Below, in pieces: positions 62,401 through 64,000 of a stretch of DNA of 64,000 nucleotides. The notes below the pieces were generated by a model that did not search any database, had not been told where the DNA came from, and saw only the letters and a program-made list of their open reading frames with translations. Source of the stretch: Planctomycetota bacterium (GTDB taxonomy: Bacteria > Planctomycetota > Phycisphaerae > Phycisphaerales > Zrk34); the NCBI GenBank assembly GCA_016125255.1, contig WGMD01000021.1, positions 62,001-126,000 of the forward strand, in the 5' to 3' direction. Position numbers and translations under genes: made by a program. How positions within the stretch are numbered: position 1 is the first letter of the stretch; every line of letters starts with the position of its first letter.

Positions 62401-64000
62401 CCGACGATGGGCGGCATCCTGATTTCCTCCGCGATTCTTTCATCAACGCTGCTGCTGGCGGACATGACGAACTTCTACGTGCAGGCGGCGATGGTGTGTC
62501 TGGTGGCGTATACGGCCGTGGGGTTCGCGGACGACTATCTGAAGCTGACCGCCGCGCGGCGCGGGCCCGGCTCGCGACAGGGACTCCACTCGTGGGAGAA
62601 ATTCCTTTTCCAGATCGGCTTCGCCCTCATCCTCGGATTCTTCATTCACTACCACGGCTCCAACAACCCCGACACGCAGGTCTTCAACATCTTCAACATC
62701 TTCTTCCAGCGCACCTACGACCCGCACACGTTCGACCCCGAAACCGGTCTGCAACTATCGAACAATCTGATCCGCCTCGGTGCGTGGGCGTTTGCGATTC
62801 TGACGGTCATCGTCATCGCCGGGGCGTCCAACGCCGTCAACCTCACCGACGGGATGGACGGCCTGGCGTCGGGCATCATGAGCATCATCGGCTTCGCGTT
62901 CCTGCTCCTGTGCCTCATCAGCGGGTCGGCCCAGTGGGCGCAGAACATGCTCGTCCCGCAGGTGCCCACCAGCGATGAATTGGCCGTCGTGTGCGGCGCG
63001 ATCGCCGGGGCGTGCATCGGATTTCTCTGGTTCAACTGCCACCCGGCGCAGGTCTTCATGGGCGACACCGGCTCGCTCCCGCTGGGCGCCCTCATCGGCT
63101 ACATCGCCATCGTCATCCGGCAGGAACTCCTGCTCTTCCTCATCGGCGGCATACTCGTCGTCGAAACGCTCAGCGTCATTCTCCAGGTCGGCTACTTCAA
63201 ACTCTCGGGCGGCTCGCGCATCTTCCGATGCGCCCCCATCCATCACCACTTCCACCTCTCCGGATGGACCGAACAGCAGGTCGTCGTCCGCTTCTGGCTC
63301 ATCACCGCGCTGTTGACGGCGATCGGACTCGCGTCGCTGAAGCTTCGTTGAACCATCGAAAAAGCGGGGTGACTCAAGTCACCCCGCCTCTTGAATGTGC
63401 GTAGCAATTGCCTCAGCGCCGACGGCGTGAGCGCATCGGCGCGGCGAGGCCGAGCAGCCCCAAGAGCGCGATGCCGGTCGGCTCGGGCACATTGGACACC
63501 TCGACGCTGCCGGTCAGAATGACTTCGTCACCGGGGGAGATGAGGAATTCGAGCTGCACGCCGAGGTTGTTCCACGGTGGATCATCGCCGAAGCCCGCGA
63601 AAGGGAACGTCACCGAATCGATGTAGTCGGCGAACGGCTGCGTCATGCGGGAGAAGTGAAACGTCTCATCACCGCCGGTCGGCACGGTGATGGGCGCGTC
63701 CTCCAGGCCGTTGGAGAAGCTGAATCCGAACGTAGACACGCCGGCCCGAATCCCACGGAACCCGTCCTGAATCGTGGTGCTCAGAACCCCGGTGATATTG
63801 CCCACCGCATCGTGATCGAAGAGCGTAAAGTGCGGCGTCAGCGTCGCGCCGTCGCCGTTGCGGTCGATCAGACGCACATCGAGCTTCTCAATTGCATGAA
63901 AGAGCGGCCCCTGAAAGATGGCTGAATCTGTGCGAAGCAGAAGCCGACCGCCGAGCGTCTGATCCGATTCGTTCTGAAAATCCAATTGGTACTTGACGAA

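Overview
The window looks like a stretch of chromosome from a planctomycete, most likely of the class Phycisphaerae. The signs are high GC content, planctomycete-type PSCyt1/DUF1549/DUF1553 and DUF1501 proteins, sigma factors of the Rhodopirellula/Verrucomicrobium type paired with FecR-like proteins, several PEP-CTERM-like surface proteins and pseudopilin-like proteins with a FTLxEL leader. The species assignment is inference; no 16S gene is present.

Layout. 1-5.3 kb: a truncated SGNH hydrolase, hpt, a bPH2 membrane protein, a HAD phosphatase, a PEP-CTERM protein and rpsD. 5.4-7.2 kb (minus): metal ABC transporter ATPase and binding protein without a permease. 7.3-7.7 kb: tRNA-Ala, two hairpins and a small GIY-YIG protein. 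7.8-11.7 kb: cassette A (sigma factor, FecR-like protein, secreted protein, pseudopilin). 12-16.5 kb: soluble transhydrogenase sthA divergent from pntAA-pntAB-pntB. 17-22.6 kb: an arsenosugar-type cluster (arsM, arsS, TMEM64 protein, FAD oxidoreductase, fused glycosyltransferase). 22.7-31.7 kb (minus): one long run of genes, cdaA, YbbR protein, proA, VKOR-DsbA fusion, vapBC, BamD-like, LptE-like, ftsH. 31.8-33.8 kb: topoisomerase VI subunit B without subunit A. 33.9-42.9 kb (minus): a PQQ/TPR protein and a 2443-residue repetitive surface protein. 43.3-46.2 kb (minus): dxs and a polyprenyl synthase. 46.4-48.2 kb: MarC, DUF1080 and an unknown small protein. 48.4-57.0 kb: cassette B, with the same first four genes as cassette A followed by PSCyt/DUF1553 and DUF1501 genes. 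57.1-64 kb: tRNA-Pro, a GAF/receiver protein, murE-murF-mraY and a truncated PEP-CTERM protein.

The most interesting observation is the pair of cassettes A and B. In each, a sigma factor overlaps a membrane FecR-like protein whose outer C-terminal domain is of the same family as the secreted protein encoded next; the two cassettes use different domains (an unnamed domain in A, LamG in B). Both secreted proteins end in the same PAALP-type C-terminal signal, unlike the ordinary PEP signals elsewhere in the window. This suggests a surface-sensing module in which the regulator carries a copy of the domain it controls.

A second theme is repetitive DNA. Gaps between genes hold at least seven arrays built on a 7-bp period, often as complementary inverted arrays, and two copies of a 211-216 bp element with terminal inverted repeats resembling a MITE. 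A third is the tRNA-Ala / double hairpin / GIY-YIG unit, which looks like a small tRNA-linked selfish element.
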